The notes under the pieces: generated by a model
Database searches by the model: none
What the model saw: only the letters and a program-made list of their open reading frames with translations
Told to the model about the DNA's origin: nothing
Source of the DNA: Defluviitaleaceae bacterium
GTDB lineage: Bacteria > Bacillota > Clostridia > Lachnospirales > WQUN01
Length of the DNA stretch: 5,292 nucleotides
Reading direction: 5' to 3'
NCBI GenBank assembly: GCA_009782245.1
Contig: WRKK01000164.1
Coordinates: forward strand, 1-5,292
Position numbers and translations under genes: made by a program
Part shown: positions 4,618-5,292 of the stretch, piece after piece
Layout: every line of letters starts with the position of its first letter
How positions within the stretch are numbered: the stretch's first letter is position 1

Positions 4618-5292
4618 TTACTGCTGTTTGCTTTTTTCTTTTGCGAAAGTTTCTGTTAGATATTCGGTTACTAGGCTTACAAATTCCTTGGCGTTTGCTA
4701 GGTATTCTGCCGCCTCGGGTTCGGAAACCTCGTAAAAATCTACATAATCGCTGGCGGCTCGTTCTTTCAATGTCTTTTTTATCACTTTGGAAAAACGTTT
4801 GTCAAATACGCCCGTTTTAATATAATTTAGGTTAAACCGTGCAATAGCGGTAACGGCAGGGTGTTTCGCTAAATCAAAACATTCTAACGCCAACACCGCC
4901 CTCATAGCGTGGAAAACAGCGAAGTAAGAACTGCTTGCAGATGTTTTATTTAAGTCTAATTCTGCCATTTTCTGTGCCGCCTGTATACATTCTTCCGCTC
5001 GTTGCAAAAATTCTTTCGCTAAACCCTCAAAGTCGTCCGTTTTTTGCCGTCCTTGTCCATCAATCTCAATCCCCTCGTCCAAAACATTCCTAAAGAACAT
5101 ACTAGCAGTATGAAAGCGGTCAAATATTTCGCAACTAGTTGTGTTGACTGAAATAAGCATATCCATATCATATCCTAAGTAACCAAGTTCATCTTTTATA
5201 AATCTCCGCTTATCGCAAGCCTCTTTATGGGGCAAGTTGGCAATTACCATATAGTCAATATCAGATTCATGGTCATAATCGCCACGGGCATA
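4618..5292 (-). CDS. MNT-HEPN fusion protein (nucleotidyltransferase + HEPN domain), 5' end outside window
   Basis: The frame is open to the right edge, giving 224 residues without the true start. The first residues, YARGDYDHESDIDY, are the C-terminal part of the GSxARG...SDxD active site of minimal nucleotidyltransferases (DNA polymerase beta superfamily). D11 and D13 are the likely metal-binding pair and D44 (in GYDMDMLI) the third acid. The ATG at 5250 is internal and would remove this site. A linker (to about 85) joins a HEPN domain (about 88-215) of the COG1895 style: SSSYFAVFHAMRAVL (121-135), a helix with KHPAV (143-147), YIKTG (157-161), and ERAASDYVDFY (177-187). In two-gene MNT/HEPN toxin-antitoxin modules the MNT adds AMP to the HEPN toxin; here both are on one chain. 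The canonical RX4-6H histidine is absent (R178 is followed by DY). The role, whether defence, toxin-antitoxin or small-molecule nucleotidyl transfer, is not known. Confidence 0.9.
   Translation of the reverse strand, partial: YARGDYDHESDIDYMVIANLPHKEACDKRRFIKDELGYLGYDMDMLISVNTTSCEIFDRFHTASMFFRNVLDEGIEIDGQGRQKTDDFEGLAKEFLQRAEECIQAAQKMAELDLNKTSASSSYFAVFHAMRAVLALECFDLAKHPAVTAIARFNLNYIKTGVFDKRFSKVIKKTLKERAASDYVDFYEVSEPEAAEYLANAKEFVSLVTEYLTETFAKEKSKQQ

Overview
The window reads as chromosomal DNA of a low-GC, probably anaerobic Firmicute (class Clostridia is my best guess). The reasons are AT-rich intergenic DNA, AAGGAG/AAAGGGG-type ribosome binding sites, consensus vegetative promoters (TTGACA-17-TACAAT), a TTG start, and a family 5 solute-binding lipoprotein with a low-complexity acidic linker after the lipobox cysteine. 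No finer taxonomic call can be supported. All six coding regions I can support are on the minus strand, so the window is described below in transcription order, from right to left.

Right edge (4618-5292): the 3' part of a gene cut by the window edge. The reading frame stays open to base 5292. The codons before the first internal ATG encode a nucleotidyltransferase active-site motif (ARGD...SDID), which is followed by a C-terminal HEPN domain. It is a single-chain MNT-HEPN fusion, related to the domains of MNT/HEPN toxin-antitoxin modules. A small hairpin follows it. Next (2600-4510) is a complete lipoprotein, the substrate-binding component of a peptide-type (Opp/Dpp) ABC transporter. No permease or ATPase gene is next to it inside the window, and a strong intrinsic terminator follows it (2517-2550).

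Middle (about 2036-2501): an intergenic zone with a 118-bp repeat element bounded by 10-bp terminal inverted repeats (TGTAGGGGCG/CGCCCCTACA) and carrying a central hairpin. Downstream of it lies a 59-codon ORF for a putative single-pass membrane peptide, with its own promoter and a good ribosome binding site. A 19-bp fragment of the repeat family and a near-perfect sigma-A promoter come next.

Left half (95-1914): that promoter drives a small CxxC/CxxC, probably zinc-binding, protein, then purM and purN, which overlap by 8 bp. PurN (third step) and PurM (fifth step) act in de novo purine synthesis. The other pur genes are not visible, though they may lie beyond the left edge. After purN there is another copy of the TGTAGGGGCG repeat, forming a perfect 9-bp hairpin.

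The most interesting items are the fused MNT-HEPN gene, whose HEPN domain lacks the usual RX4-6H histidine, the hidden membrane peptide, the CxxC protein at the head of a purMN unit, and the dispersed structured repeat. Nothing here proves a wholly new system.
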